NCBI GenBank assembly: GCA_965237785.1 | Contig: OZ250159.1 | Location: 1,240,001 to 1,304,000, forward strand | From: UBA6522 sp965237785 | Lineage (GTDB): Bacteria > Pseudomonadota > Gammaproteobacteria > Steroidobacterales > Rariloculaceae | Length of the DNA stretch: 64,000 bases | Reading direction: 5' to 3' | Shown here: positions 42,771 through 51,472 of the stretch, in pieces | Layout of the letters: every line of letters starts with the position of its first letter | Position numbering within the stretch: position 1 is the first letter of the stretch | The notes under the pieces: model-generated | Seen by the model: the letters and a program-made list of their open reading frames with translations, nothing else | Told to the model about the DNA's origin: nothing | The model's database searches: none | Program-made: the position numbers and the translations under genes

Positions 42771-43238
42771 TTAGCCTCCCGGCCACTCGTTGAAGGGAAA
42801 GGGCTGATCCTCGGAGGCAAACGTCAGGTAGGCGACCAATTGCTGGCTGTACACTGCCAGGCTCTGGCCAAAGAGCGCGAGGCGGTCGTTCCGCCCACCG
42901 GTGAAAAGCAGGAACAACACCTGCAGAATGATGACGGCGAATATGATAAATCTGGAAATACCCCAGATTGCGATGAAGAGCACCATGAACAGCACCCGCA
43001 GCCATGACGATCGCGAGAGCAGGTTCTCCGCGACGCCACCGTTGCGATCCTGTGGCTCGGCCTCCGGCTCCGAGGCCTCGTTTTCAGGCGGTACATGGTC
43101 CGGCGGCACGTGGTCCGGCGGCGGTTTGACATCACTCACGGCAACCCCTTCCTGGACCGGATTTCGCCTGGTGCCGACGTCCTCGCGGGCCGGCCGGACG
43201 AACATCCGGTTTGACTGATTACGATAGTCGCGGATCAT
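42771..43238 (-). CDS. DUF4389 membrane protein
   Basis: Protein of 155 residues. The N-terminal half is soluble, Pro/Glu-rich and has a duplicated DHVPPDHVPP. The C-terminal half holds two hydrophobic segments (SSWLRVLFMVLFIAIWGISR and FIIFAVIILQVLFLLFTGG) and ends FGQSLAVYSQQLVAYLTFASEDQPFPFNEWP, the conserved tail of the DUF4389 family. Function unknown. ATG at 43238 follows GGGAGAACAGG; longer in-frame extensions lie over the tatD promoter and are unlikely. Convergent with acnA, divergent from tatD. Confidence 0.8.
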   Translation of the reverse strand: MIRDYRNQSNRMFVRPAREDVGTRRNPVQEGVAVSDVKPPPDHVPPDHVPPENEASEPEAEPQDRNGGVAENLLSRSSWLRVLFMVLFIAIWGISRFIIFAVIILQVLFLLFTGGRNDRLALFGQSLAVYSQQLVAYLTFASEDQPFPFNEWPGG

Positions 43239-43263
43239 AACCTGTTCTCCCGCTGAAGGCTTG

Positions 43264-44067
43264 ATGGAAATGATCGATTTGGTCGATATCGGCGCCAACC
43301 TGTCCCACGAGAGCTTCGACACCGACCGTGATGAAGTATTGGGTGACGCCGTCGCCGCCGGTGTGCGCCGCATGATCGTTACCGGCACGTCGGTAACCGA
43401 AAGCTGCCGCGCCCTGGAACTCGCCACGGCCCACAAGGGGACGTTATTCGCGACAGCGGGCGTTCACCCGCACCATGCCGCCGAGTTTGATACGCATAGC
43501 GCCGGTGCCCTGCGTGCCATCCTGACGAACGAGCAGGTGGTCGCGGTCGGCGAGTGCGGGCTGGACTTTTTCAGGGATTTCGCGCCGCGCACCGCACAGC
43601 GCCACGCATTCGAAGCTCAGCTTGAAATAGCCGCCGAGGTTCAGTTGCCTGTTTTCCTGCACCAACGCGATGCCCACGAAGCGTTCCTGGAGCAATTGCA
43701 GCCGATCCGGGGCCGCCTCCGCGGTGGCGTTGCACATTGCTTCACCGGGACCGCCGACATGGCACGGGCCTATCTGGACATGGATCTGTACATCGGGATT
43801 ACGGGTTGGCTGTGCGATGAACGCCGCAGTGCCGATCTGCGCGACGCGGTTCGTCACGTGCCCCTCGACCGGGTGCTGATCGAGACCGACTCCCCCTTCC
43901 TGTTGCCGCGCGACCTGCCGAAAAAGCCCCGGGGGCGGCGTAATGAACCGCGGTTTCTGCCCCATGTTCTGCAGCGGCTGGCATCCGCCATGGGTCGGAC
44001 CGTGGGTGAAGTTGCCGAATCGACCCGGGAAAATTCGGAACGGCTGTTCGAGTTAACTCTAAAATAG
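43264..44067 (+). CDS. tatD: TatD family metal-dependent DNase
   Basis: TIM-barrel hydrolase of 267 residues. Metal ligands: the N-terminal DIGANLSH (this family has N-L-S/T in place of HxH), GECGLDFFRDF (Glu), HQRDAH, AHCFTG and ETDSPFLLPRD. These define TatD, a 3'-5' exonuclease/endonuclease involved in DNA repair under oxidative stress. ATG at 43264 is used (GAAGG at 43255-43259); 43270 is possible. Single gene; divergent from the DUF4389 gene with a gap of 25 bases only. Confidence 0.93.
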   Translation: MEMIDLVDIGANLSHESFDTDRDEVLGDAVAAGVRRMIVTGTSVTESCRALELATAHKGTLFATAGVHPHHAAEFDTHSAGALRAILTNEQVVAVGECGLDFFRDFAPRTAQRHAFEAQLEIAAEVQLPVFLHQRDAHEAFLEQLQPIRGRLRGGVAHCFTGTADMARAYLDMDLYIGITGWLCDERRSADLRDAVRHVPLDRVLIETDSPFLLPRDLPKKPRGRRNEPRFLPHVLQRLASAMGRTVGEVAESTRENSERLFELTLK

Positions 44068-44098
44068 TTTAATTAAATACCCTAACTAGCTGTTTTTT

Positions 44099-45412
44099 CT
44101 AACTCCAATCCGACAAGCACTTCGAGAACATGGTTAGATCCGGTTCCAGATCCTCCCAGTGGGTCGGCAGCTTCAGCAACGCGGCGAGAGCCGGCGGTAC
44201 CGCCACCTCGGTGCCAATTTCAGCCTCCACGATGTTGTCGAATTTGGCCGGATGTGCGGTCGCCACCACGATCCACGATGCGTTCGAACAACGTGACCTG
44301 GGAAGCTGATCGTATACATTGAACCCGGTCGCCGTATGCGGGCACCAGGCGCGCCCCAGGCGCGCGTAGTCCAGGCCAATCTGTTGACGAATGGCAGCGT
44401 CGCCGACGGGATAGGCTTCCACCGCACCGCGCAACTCCGCGAAGTCCGGCAGCAGGTGCCGAAGCCGCTCCATGTTGCTGGGATTGCCCACGTCCATGGC
44501 CGAAGCCAGCGTCTGGACACTGGGGCGCGGCTGCCAATCGCCGGTTGCCAGGAATTCCGGCAGGACCCGATTGGCATTGGTCGCGAGGATAATGTCTCCG
44601 ATGGGCATGCCCATCGCACGAGCCCAAATGCAGGCCAGCGCGTTGCCCAGATTGCCTGTCGGTACGATGAAATTGGCGGCGCACTGCCGGCTCCGCCAGT
44701 GCCACAGGCTTGCGGCCGCATGGTAAACCACCTGCGGCAGGAGTCGCCCAAGGTTGATGCTGTTGGCCGCGCTCAGACGGTGCCGAGCGTTCAGGCCGGG
44801 ATCCGTGAAGGCGCTCTTGACCAATGTCTGGCATTCATCGAAGGTCCCGTTCACTTCGAACGAGCGGACGTTTCCGGTCCAGCACGTGAGCTGGTGCTTC
44901 TGCCTGGGCGAAACCTGGTCCTTGGGGAATAGCACACCCACCCGCATTCCGCGCCGGGCGTGAAAGGCGGCCGCGACCGCCCCACCGGTATCTCCCGATG
45001 TCGCGACCAGGATTGTCAGCGGGCGTGAATCCGCCGGCGCCAATGCCGGCAGGGCCCGTTCCAGTGCGCCGGCGAGAAATCGTGCGCCCACATCCTTGAA
45101 GGCCGCCGTCGGGCCGTGAAAGACCTCCAGCACCGACAGCGGACCGCGGCCCTTGTCCACGGGCACCAACGGGATCGGAAAATTGAATGCTTGCTCGCAG
45201 AGTGAATCCAACTCGGTAGCCAGCGGCGAATCGGCGAAGAATGGCGCGAGGAGTTCCCTGGCAATCTCATCGAGTCGTTCGCCGCGCACGGCCGCCGGAT
45301 CGAATCGCGGCAATTCTTCGGGCACGTAAAGGCAACCATCCGGTGCCAACCCCTGGCTCACGGCACCGACAAGGTCGGTTTCATACGCTCCCCGGGTGCT
45401 GAAGAATCTCAT
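44099..45412 (-). CDS. thrC: threonine synthase
   Basis: PLP enzyme turning O-phosphohomoserine into threonine. 437 residues. Start MRFFSTRG, PLP lysine in FHGPTAAFKDVGARFLA (~110), VATSGDTGGAVAAAFH, VLFPKDQVSPRQKHQLT, SANSINLGRLLPQVVYH and VPTGNLGNALACIWARAMG phosphate-binding loop. Follows the aspartokinase/homoserine dehydrogenase gene by 4 bases, a threonine operon without a separate thrB in view; the kinase must be elsewhere. Confidence 0.96.
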   Translation of the reverse strand: MRFFSTRGAYETDLVGAVSQGLAPDGCLYVPEELPRFDPAAVRGERLDEIARELLAPFFADSPLATELDSLCEQAFNFPIPLVPVDKGRGPLSVLEVFHGPTAAFKDVGARFLAGALERALPALAPADSRPLTILVATSGDTGGAVAAAFHARRGMRVGVLFPKDQVSPRQKHQLTCWTGNVRSFEVNGTFDECQTLVKSAFTDPGLNARHRLSAANSINLGRLLPQVVYHAAASLWHWRSRQCAANFIVPTGNLGNALACIWARAMGMPIGDIILATNANRVLPEFLATGDWQPRPSVQTLASAMDVGNPSNMERLRHLLPDFAELRGAVEAYPVGDAAIRQQIGLDYARLGRAWCPHTATGFNVYDQLPRSRCSNASWIVVATAHPAKFDNIVEAEIGTEVAVPPALAALLKLPTHWEDLEPDLTMFSKCLSDWS

Positions 45413-45416
45413 GGGA

Positions 45417-47900
45417 TCACTCTTGATCCGCGCCGAGCATGCTGCACAGTCGCAGTACGTCCGCGAATATGCCCGCCGCGGTCACGTCCGGCCCGGCTCC
45501 GGGTCCGCGGACGATGAGCGGATTGTCGCGGTAGCGCCGGGTGACGAATTGCACCACGTTGTCGGTCAAGCCGATACCTGCGAAGGGATGATCCCGGGGA
45601 TAGCTCTGCAGCGCCACGCGGGCCCGCCCGGTGCTCAGGTCGACATCGGCCACGTATCGCAGCACGCGATTCTCCCGCGCCGCGGATCGAAACCGCTCTG
45701 CCATGGGGGCGTCGAAATCCACCAGACGATCGAGGAACTCATCGACCGATGCGACCGTTGGCTCGGACAGCTTCTTCGGCACCAAGCTCTCCACGTCAAG
45801 ATCGTCCAGTTCCAGTTCCAGCCCCGCATCGCGGGCGAGGATAACCGCCTTGCGGGCCACGTCCATGCCCGACAGATCGTCGCGCGGGTCCGGCTCCGTG
45901 TAGCCCTGGGCGCGTGCCTCGCGAACAATCGCCGAGAACGGGCGGGTCCCGTCGAAGACATTGCAAAGGTAGGCCAATGTTCCCGAGAATATTCCGCTGA
46001 TCGATTCAATATCGTCGCCGGTCTCCACCAAGTCTTTCAAGGTCCGGATGACCGGCAGCCCGGCGCCTACCGTCGTCTCGTAAAGGAAGTGCGTGTTCGT
46101 GGCTCGGCAGATGGACTTGAGCCGGCGATAGGTTTCCATTGGGCCGCTGTGAGCGCGTTTGTTCGGCGTGATGACGTGAATACCACGTTCGAACCAGTCC
46201 GCATAGCGGTCGGCTATGCCCGCGTCGGCGGTGCAATCGACGACCGCGGCATGGGGCAGATGGTCAGCCTGGACATGATCGACGAACCGGTCCAGATCCA
46301 TCGGCGACCCCTCCGCCAGCGCCGCCCGCCAGTCCGCCAGATCGATCCAACGGTCGTCCAGCGCCATCCGACGCGACCCGCCCACTGCCCGAATTCGCAG
46401 ATCGAGATTGAAGCTTTCGCGCAATCGATTGGCTTCCCCCGCCATCTGATCCAGCAACACGGCACCCACCGAACCCGGTCCGAGCACGCCGATGGAAACC
46501 GTCTTTGCGGAAAGATAGAAGCTCGAATGCACCGTGCGCAGCGCCCGGGTCATGTCCGAGCGCGAGATTACGGCGGAAATATTCCGCTCGGAAGCCCCCT
46601 GAGCGATGGCGCGCACGTTGATACCGGCCTTTCCCAATGTCGCGAAGAACCGGCCGGCGACGTTGGGTGTTCCCGCCATCCCTTCGCCGACAACCGCCAG
46701 AACGCCGCATCCCCTGGTGATACCCACCTTCTGGACTTGCGCCTGCGCAAGTTCCACGGCAAAGGCATCTTCCACCACGGTCTTGACCAGGTCCGCCGAT
46801 TCCTCGGGAACCGCGAAGCAGATGGAATGTTCAGAGCTGCCCTGGGAGATGAGCATGACCGAAATACCGGCTTCGTGCAGCGCTCCGAAGAGCCGGTCCG
46901 CGGTGCCTGGTACACCGATCATGCCGGCGCCCTCGAGATTGATCAGCGCGACCCCGTCGATGCCGCTGATACCCTTGACCGCGGTACCCGACTCGCTTGG
47001 CGACGCGATGATGCGGCTTCCCGGGTGGCCTGGATTGAAGGTGCCGCGGATGCGAATCGGGATTCCGTGGGACACCGCCGGCGCCATCGTCTGCGGGTGA
47101 ATGACGCGCGCGCCGAAATAGGCCAGTTCCATCGCCTCGTTGTAGGAAATCTCGCCGATGACCGTCGCTTCGGGCACGCGCCGCGGGTCACCGCTCATCA
47201 CTCCGTCCACGTCCGTCCAGATGTGAACGGCTTCGGCATTCAGCAGTGCGGCGAAAATCGACGCCGAATAGTCGCTGCCGTTGCGGCCCAGGGTTGTCTG
47301 CAGGCCGTCGGGACTCCTGGCGATATAGCCCGTGATGACGGCGATACCCTCGAACGCAGGCGACAGCACCTTGCGCAGATTCCTGCGGGTCTTGTCCCAG
47401 ACCACGATAGGACCCATCTCACCGGGTTCCACCAGGAGGACATCGCGCGCATCGATATAGAGCACGTCCCCATCCGCATCGCTGCGTCCGGCCAGCAACG
47501 CGGCCAGGAGCCTCGCAGACCACAATTCCCCGAAGCCCGACACCATGTCCTGGCTGCGGCGCGAGGTCGCCTTGACCAGGCACAGCGCCTCAAGAATGCA
47601 TTCGATGTCGGCAACGTCGGTATCGAATCGTGCCATGAATGCGGCCGCGTCGGTTGCGCCGAGCAGTTCAGTCGCCAGATTTTCATGGCGCTGACGCAGG
47701 GACGCCATGGAAGCTTCGACGGGCTCGCGCCGGGAGGCCTTGTCGATAAGGCCAAACAATGAGTCGGTGACGCCGCCCACCGCCGAGACCACAACGCCCC
47801 GGTTGCCCGCGGGCCGGCTCAGCACGATCTCTGCCACGCGCTTGAAACACGTCGCATCCGCAAGACTGGAGCCGCCGAACTTATGGACCGACCAATTCAC
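45417..47900 (-). CDS. thrA: bifunctional aspartate kinase/homoserine dehydrogenase
   Basis: Fusion of 827 residues for the first and third steps from aspartate to homoserine. Kinase part (1-~300): WSVHKFGGSSLAD, VVSAVGGVTDSLF, DYSASIFAALLNAEAVHIWTDVDGV, ARVIHPQTMAP; regulatory ACT domains (~300-460: VALINLEGAGMIGVPGTADRLFGAL, ISQGSSEHSICFAV); dehydrogenase (~465-827: SIGVLGPGSVGAVLLDQM, VDCTADAGIADRY, TPNKRAHSGPMETYR, YETTVGAGLPVIRTL, LSGMDVARKAVILAR). The GTG at 47900 is chosen because AAGGAT stands 8 bases before it and VHKFGGSS then begins at residue 4; upstream extension lacks family sequence. ACT domains imply threonine feedback. Confidence 0.96.
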   Translation of the reverse strand: MNWSVHKFGGSSLADATCFKRVAEIVLSRPAGNRGVVVSAVGGVTDSLFGLIDKASRREPVEASMASLRQRHENLATELLGATDAAAFMARFDTDVADIECILEALCLVKATSRRSQDMVSGFGELWSARLLAALLAGRSDADGDVLYIDARDVLLVEPGEMGPIVVWDKTRRNLRKVLSPAFEGIAVITGYIARSPDGLQTTLGRNGSDYSASIFAALLNAEAVHIWTDVDGVMSGDPRRVPEATVIGEISYNEAMELAYFGARVIHPQTMAPAVSHGIPIRIRGTFNPGHPGSRIIASPSESGTAVKGISGIDGVALINLEGAGMIGVPGTADRLFGALHEAGISVMLISQGSSEHSICFAVPEESADLVKTVVEDAFAVELAQAQVQKVGITRGCGVLAVVGEGMAGTPNVAGRFFATLGKAGINVRAIAQGASERNISAVISRSDMTRALRTVHSSFYLSAKTVSIGVLGPGSVGAVLLDQMAGEANRLRESFNLDLRIRAVGGSRRMALDDRWIDLADWRAALAEGSPMDLDRFVDHVQADHLPHAAVVDCTADAGIADRYADWFERGIHVITPNKRAHSGPMETYRRLKSICRATNTHFLYETTVGAGLPVIRTLKDLVETGDDIESISGIFSGTLAYLCNVFDGTRPFSAIVREARAQGYTEPDPRDDLSGMDVARKAVILARDAGLELELDDLDVESLVPKKLSEPTVASVDEFLDRLVDFDAPMAERFRSAARENRVLRYVADVDLSTGRARVALQSYPRDHPFAGIGLTDNVVQFVTRRYRDNPLIVRGPGAGPDVTAAGIFADVLRLCSMLGADQE

Positions 47901-48005
47901 TACAAATCCTTGCAACAGCGTCCGCCGTGCGGCCCATGCCACACAAGGCGCGGGACGGGCGGGCTCGAAAAAAACGGGGCGAGAATATCAGAACCCAGCG
48001 TGTTG

Positions 48006-48683
48006 TTACTCCCCGGCGGCAGCCGCGAGCTCCTGGCGCATGCGCGTGATGACCTCGGAGTAGTCGTCGGCCCCGAAAATTGCGGAGCCCGCAACAAAGG
48101 TATCGGCGCCCGCTTCCGCGATTCGCCGGATATTTGCGACCTTGACGCCGCCATCCACTTCCAGGCGGACCGATCGTCCGGATGCCTCGATGAGACGCCT
48201 GGTTTCAAGCACTTTTGCGATCGTGCTTTCAATGAACTGCTGACCGCCAAATCCCGGGTTGACCGACATCAGCAAGACCAGGTCCACCTTGGTCATGACG
48301 TACTCCAGCCAGGTCAACGGCGTGGCCGGGTTGAATACCAACCCAGCCCGGCATCCTGAATCCCGGATGAGCTGCAAGGTGCGATCCGGGTGCTCGCTCG
48401 CCTCGGGATGAAAGCTGATATAGCTGGCGCCGGCCGCCGCGAATTCCTCAACCATTCGATCCACGGGTTTGACCATCAGGTGTACGTCGATGGGCGCTTC
48501 GACTCCGTGGTTGCGCAGCGCCTCACAGACCATGGGTCCGATGGTGAGGTTGGGGACGTAGTGGTTGTCCATCACGTCGAAGTGGACAATGTCTGCCCCG
48601 GCAGCCAATACCGCGTCAACCTCCTCGCCCAGACGCGCAAAGTCGGCGGAAAGAATCGACGGTGCAATCCAATAGTCGTTCAT
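48006..48683 (-). CDS. rpe: ribulose-phosphate 3-epimerase
   Basis: Interconverts ribulose-5-phosphate and xylulose-5-phosphate. 225 residues, TIM barrel: IAPSILSADFARLGEEV, VHFDVMDNHYVPNLTIGP (metal site), DVHLMVKPVDRM, ISFHPEASEH, LLMSVNPGFGGQQFIEST, LEVDGGVKVANI and AGSAIFGADDY. All catalytic His/Asp residues present. Takes the product of Gnd (11-13 kb). Upstream of the aspartokinase gene on the same strand with a 105-base gap. Confidence 0.97.
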   Translation of the reverse strand: MNDYWIAPSILSADFARLGEEVDAVLAAGADIVHFDVMDNHYVPNLTIGPMVCEALRNHGVEAPIDVHLMVKPVDRMVEEFAAAGASYISFHPEASEHPDRTLQLIRDSGCRAGLVFNPATPLTWLEYVMTKVDLVLLMSVNPGFGGQQFIESTIAKVLETRRLIEASGRSVRLEVDGGVKVANIRRIAEAGADTFVAGSAIFGADDYSEVITRMRQELAAAAGE

Positions 48684-48772
48684 TCGTTCGTCCTCTGCCG
48701 AACAGGATAGCGGCAGCTATTCTGCCCGTCAGCACGGCGATGTGCCAGCACTTGCATCTATAATCCGCCTCG

Positions 48773-49840
48773 ATGCGCAAGGCAATCAGATCGATCGTCG
48801 TCAACACTGCCCTGCTGCGAGAGCGCTGGGAAAGCGGAGTGGCGTACAACCCGCTGTCGACTCAGGTAACGCAGGATCCGTACCCGGTCTATGCAAGGTT
48901 GCGTGCCCGGGATCCCGTACATCGCAGCCGGTTGATGAAGGGCTGGATTTTCACACGCCACGCGGACGTGGATACCATCCTGCGCGACCATCGTCGCTTC
49001 GCCAACGATCCGCGAAAGGGTACGCTGACTCGTGGACAACGCGCTGCGTTGCCGGCAGCCGATAAATTAACGATGTTATTGCTCGACCCGCCCGCCCACA
49101 GGCGCCTGCGGGCCCTCGTCAACAAGGCGTTTACCCGTCGGGCAGTCAACGCACTCGAGCCGCACATCCGTGACCTGCTACGAGGCTTGCTGGACGACGT
49201 CGGCGACTCGGGCCGCTTCGACCTGATGGGAGCGGTTGCCCAACCGCTGCCGGTGATCGTTATTGCCGAAATGCTTGGAATCCCGCCGGATGATCGCGCC
49301 CAGTTCAAAAGTTGGTCCGACCAGCGAGCGCGCATGCTCGAACCAACGATAAGCAAGCCGGAACGCAAGGTTGGAATGGCGGCCCGCAAGGCCCTGGATG
49401 CCTATCTCAAGCCCATCATCGAGGCGCGCCGCGTCCAACCCGCGGATGATATCGTCAGCGCCCTGGCCCAGGCCGAAGAGGAAGGCGACCGGTTATCCGA
49501 GCGCGAAGTGCTGAACATGCTGCGTCTGCTTCTGGTCGCGGGCAACGAAACCACCACCAATCTGATCGGCAACGGTGTACTGGCATTGTTGCGCCACCCG
49601 GAACAGCTCGAGCGACTCAGGCAGGATCCAACTTTGATTCCGTCGGCGGTGGAGGAATTGTTGCGCTTCGATTCGCCGGTTCAGACCGACGTGAGGCGCG
49701 TGCTTGAGGACTCCGAGGTGAATGGATTCCCGGTCAGGCGCGGTGCGCCGGAAGCGCCCCGCGAAGGATTGACAACACAAACGGCCTCGCGTCAGCCCGG
49801 CGCGCCGAATCAGCCTATTTCGCGGGCCGCCTCCGGATAG
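48773..49840 (+). pseudogene. cytochrome P450, truncated before the haem loop
   Basis: Bacterial class I P450 N-terminal two thirds: NPLSTQVTQDPYPVYARLRARDPVH, MLLLDPPAHRRLRALVNKAF, the I-helix AGNETTTNLI (256-265) with the O2-activating Thr, and the ExxR helix EELLRFD (294-300). Family sequence ends at about residue 323 (position ~49742, NGFPVRRG). The following 31 residues are random-looking and the frame stops at 49840, inside the next gene's 3' end. The FxxGxxxCxG haem-Cys loop is missing, so no active enzyme can be made. The cut lies close to the end of the MFS gene, which suggests a rearrangement there. Confidence 0.88.
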
Positions 49841-51192
49841 TCGCGTTTCAATCGAAAGCTCAGCAGAACCAGCAACGAGATCAGCACGCCGACCGTGAGC
49901 AGGGCTGTTCGATAGCCCTCAGCGGGTCCCTGCCCGGATGCGGCGAACCCACCCAGCGCGGCCGCCCCGGCGATGCGGCCGACGCTCAGGCATAACGTGA
50001 GCAAGCCCTGTCCAGCGCCGCGCTGAGGCTGGGGTGTCTCACGGATCACCAGGTAGCGCAGCGGTGCTCCAAGCAAGGCTGACAGGCCGACACCCACCAG
50101 CGAACCGGCCAGATAGAAGGTCGCGGTGGTCAGCGTCGGCAAGCCGAAAACCAGCAAGCCGCAAACCACGAGCGACAATCCTGCCTGGATGATCTGCCTG
50201 GCGCCTCGACTCGACAACAAGGCGCCCGCCAACGGCGCTCCCACGATCATCGCCAATACCAGCGGCAGGAGCATGAAACTGGCCGTCGTAGCCTCCACCC
50301 CAAGCGCGGCGACCGCCAGGGCGGGCAAGAAGACCATTCCCGCTTCAGCCAGGCCGGTACCCGCTGCGATGCACCCGACCAGCCTGAGTTCTCTGGAGCG
50401 CAGCAGATCAGGGTGCAGCACGGGGTCCGCGGCGCTGTTCTCCGCTCTCCAGAACAACGTGGCCGCAATCGCCGCGATGACGAGAAAGGGCAGCACCCGC
50501 GGGGACGTGCTCACCAACGACAATACATCGACTTCGCTTACCGCCCATGCCAACGACGCCAGAGCGATGCCGAGCAGACCGGCGCCCAGAGCGTCGAATG
50601 GCCGCTGATCCGGATTCCGGAACCGGGGCAGAACAAGGGATGCCTGCCAGAACACAATGGCCGCCAAGGGGATGTTTACAAGAAACAACCACCGCCAGTT
50701 CCATTGCAGCAGCACGCCGCCAAGCAGCGGTCCCAAGAGGAATGCCACGCCGAACACGGCACCCACCAGCCCGAGGGCGGGCCCCCGGCGTTCGGGACGA
50801 AACGTGTCGCCGATCACGGCACTGGCAACGGGCAGCAACCCCCCTGCCCCAAACGCCTGAATTGCTCGACCCGCGAGCAGGACGTAGAAATTGGGCGAAA
50901 CAGCCACCAGGCAGGAGCCCAGGGCAAACAGCGTGATATCGAGAAGGTAAACTGACCTGCGTCCGTAACGGTCCGAGAGTTTGGCCATCAAGGGCGCGCC
51001 CAGCAGGCCGAACAGGATATAGATGCTGAAAACCCAGGAAAGGGCGCGGCTGTCGACCGCAAAGTATTCCTGGAGCGCGGGCAGTGCCGGACCCACGATT
51101 GCGATATCCAGGGCACCCATGAACACGCCCGCGAACAGAACGGCCAGAACTCGCCGGGACTTGCCGTCCCGCGGCAAAAGCGGTGCCTTCAT
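49810..51192 (-). CDS. MFS drug-efflux-type transporter
   Basis: Inner-membrane transporter of 460 residues with about 14 hydrophobic segments, of the DHA2 (EmrB/QacA-like) type. Motif A between TM2 and TM3: GAPLMAKLSDRYGRRSVYL; motif C-like GLVGAVFGVAFLLGPLLGG in TM5; D/E in TM1 (FMGALDIAIVGPALP). These proteins export drugs or metabolites in exchange for protons. No adjacent membrane-fusion protein or regulator. A 35-codon open frame lies 13 bases upstream. The 3' end overlaps the tail of the broken P450 frame by 31 bases. Confidence 0.88.
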   Translation of the reverse strand: MKAPLLPRDGKSRRVLAVLFAGVFMGALDIAIVGPALPALQEYFAVDSRALSWVFSIYILFGLLGAPLMAKLSDRYGRRSVYLLDITLFALGSCLVAVSPNFYVLLAGRAIQAFGAGGLLPVASAVIGDTFRPERRGPALGLVGAVFGVAFLLGPLLGGVLLQWNWRWLFLVNIPLAAIVFWQASLVLPRFRNPDQRPFDALGAGLLGIALASLAWAVSEVDVLSLVSTSPRVLPFLVIAAIAATLFWRAENSAADPVLHPDLLRSRELRLVGCIAAGTGLAEAGMVFLPALAVAALGVEATTASFMLLPLVLAMIVGAPLAGALLSSRGARQIIQAGLSLVVCGLLVFGLPTLTTATFYLAGSLVGVGLSALLGAPLRYLVIRETPQPQRGAGQGLLTLCLSVGRIAGAAALGGFAASGQGPAEGYRTALLTVGVLISLLVLLSFRLKRDYPEAAREIG

Positions 51193-51207
51193 GTTCCCTG
51201 GAGCCTG

Positions 51208-51315
51208 CTAACGCGGGCGCCTCGGCGCGCGGGCAACGTACTTTGGCGAAATGGGCAGGCCGGCCTCGAATTCAAGCCAGGCGGTCGCGACGCTGAACGT
51301 AGCAATTGGAGTCAT
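51208..51315 (-). CDS. possible 35-residue leader or remnant before the MFS gene
   Basis: ATG at 51315 opens a frame that stops 15 bases before the MFS start: MTPIATFSVATAWLEFEAG, then LPISPKYVARAPRRPR. The composition is protein-like up to the Arg/Pro tail, and the spacing would allow translational coupling. It may instead be the end of a lost gene. I do not recognise it. The rest of the 280-bp gap to 51473 shows nothing clear. Confidence 0.2.
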   Translation of the reverse strand: MTPIATFSVATAWLEFEAGLPISPKYVARAPRRPR

Positions 51316-51472
51316 AATCGAATGCATGAGCAAAGGGAATCTACTGTGCACGCCTGCCCCGAGCTTGCGGTAAAGGCACGGCCCTTACACAGCCGACGGA
51401 GCCAATCATATACAATTTCTCGTCCGTAGCGTGTCTTCCGATCGAACCCCCAATCTCGCAAACTGAAAAACC

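Noticed and set aside
44302..44320. GTATAC inside thrC
   Set aside because: Lies well within a coding sequence and is explained by codons; not counted as an operator.
45396..47762. 788-codon open frame on the plus strand across the aspartokinase gene
   Set aside because: Antisense shadow of a well-conserved gene; the long opening comes from high GC and codon bias. The translated sequence has no family likeness and is very rich in Arg, His and Gln.
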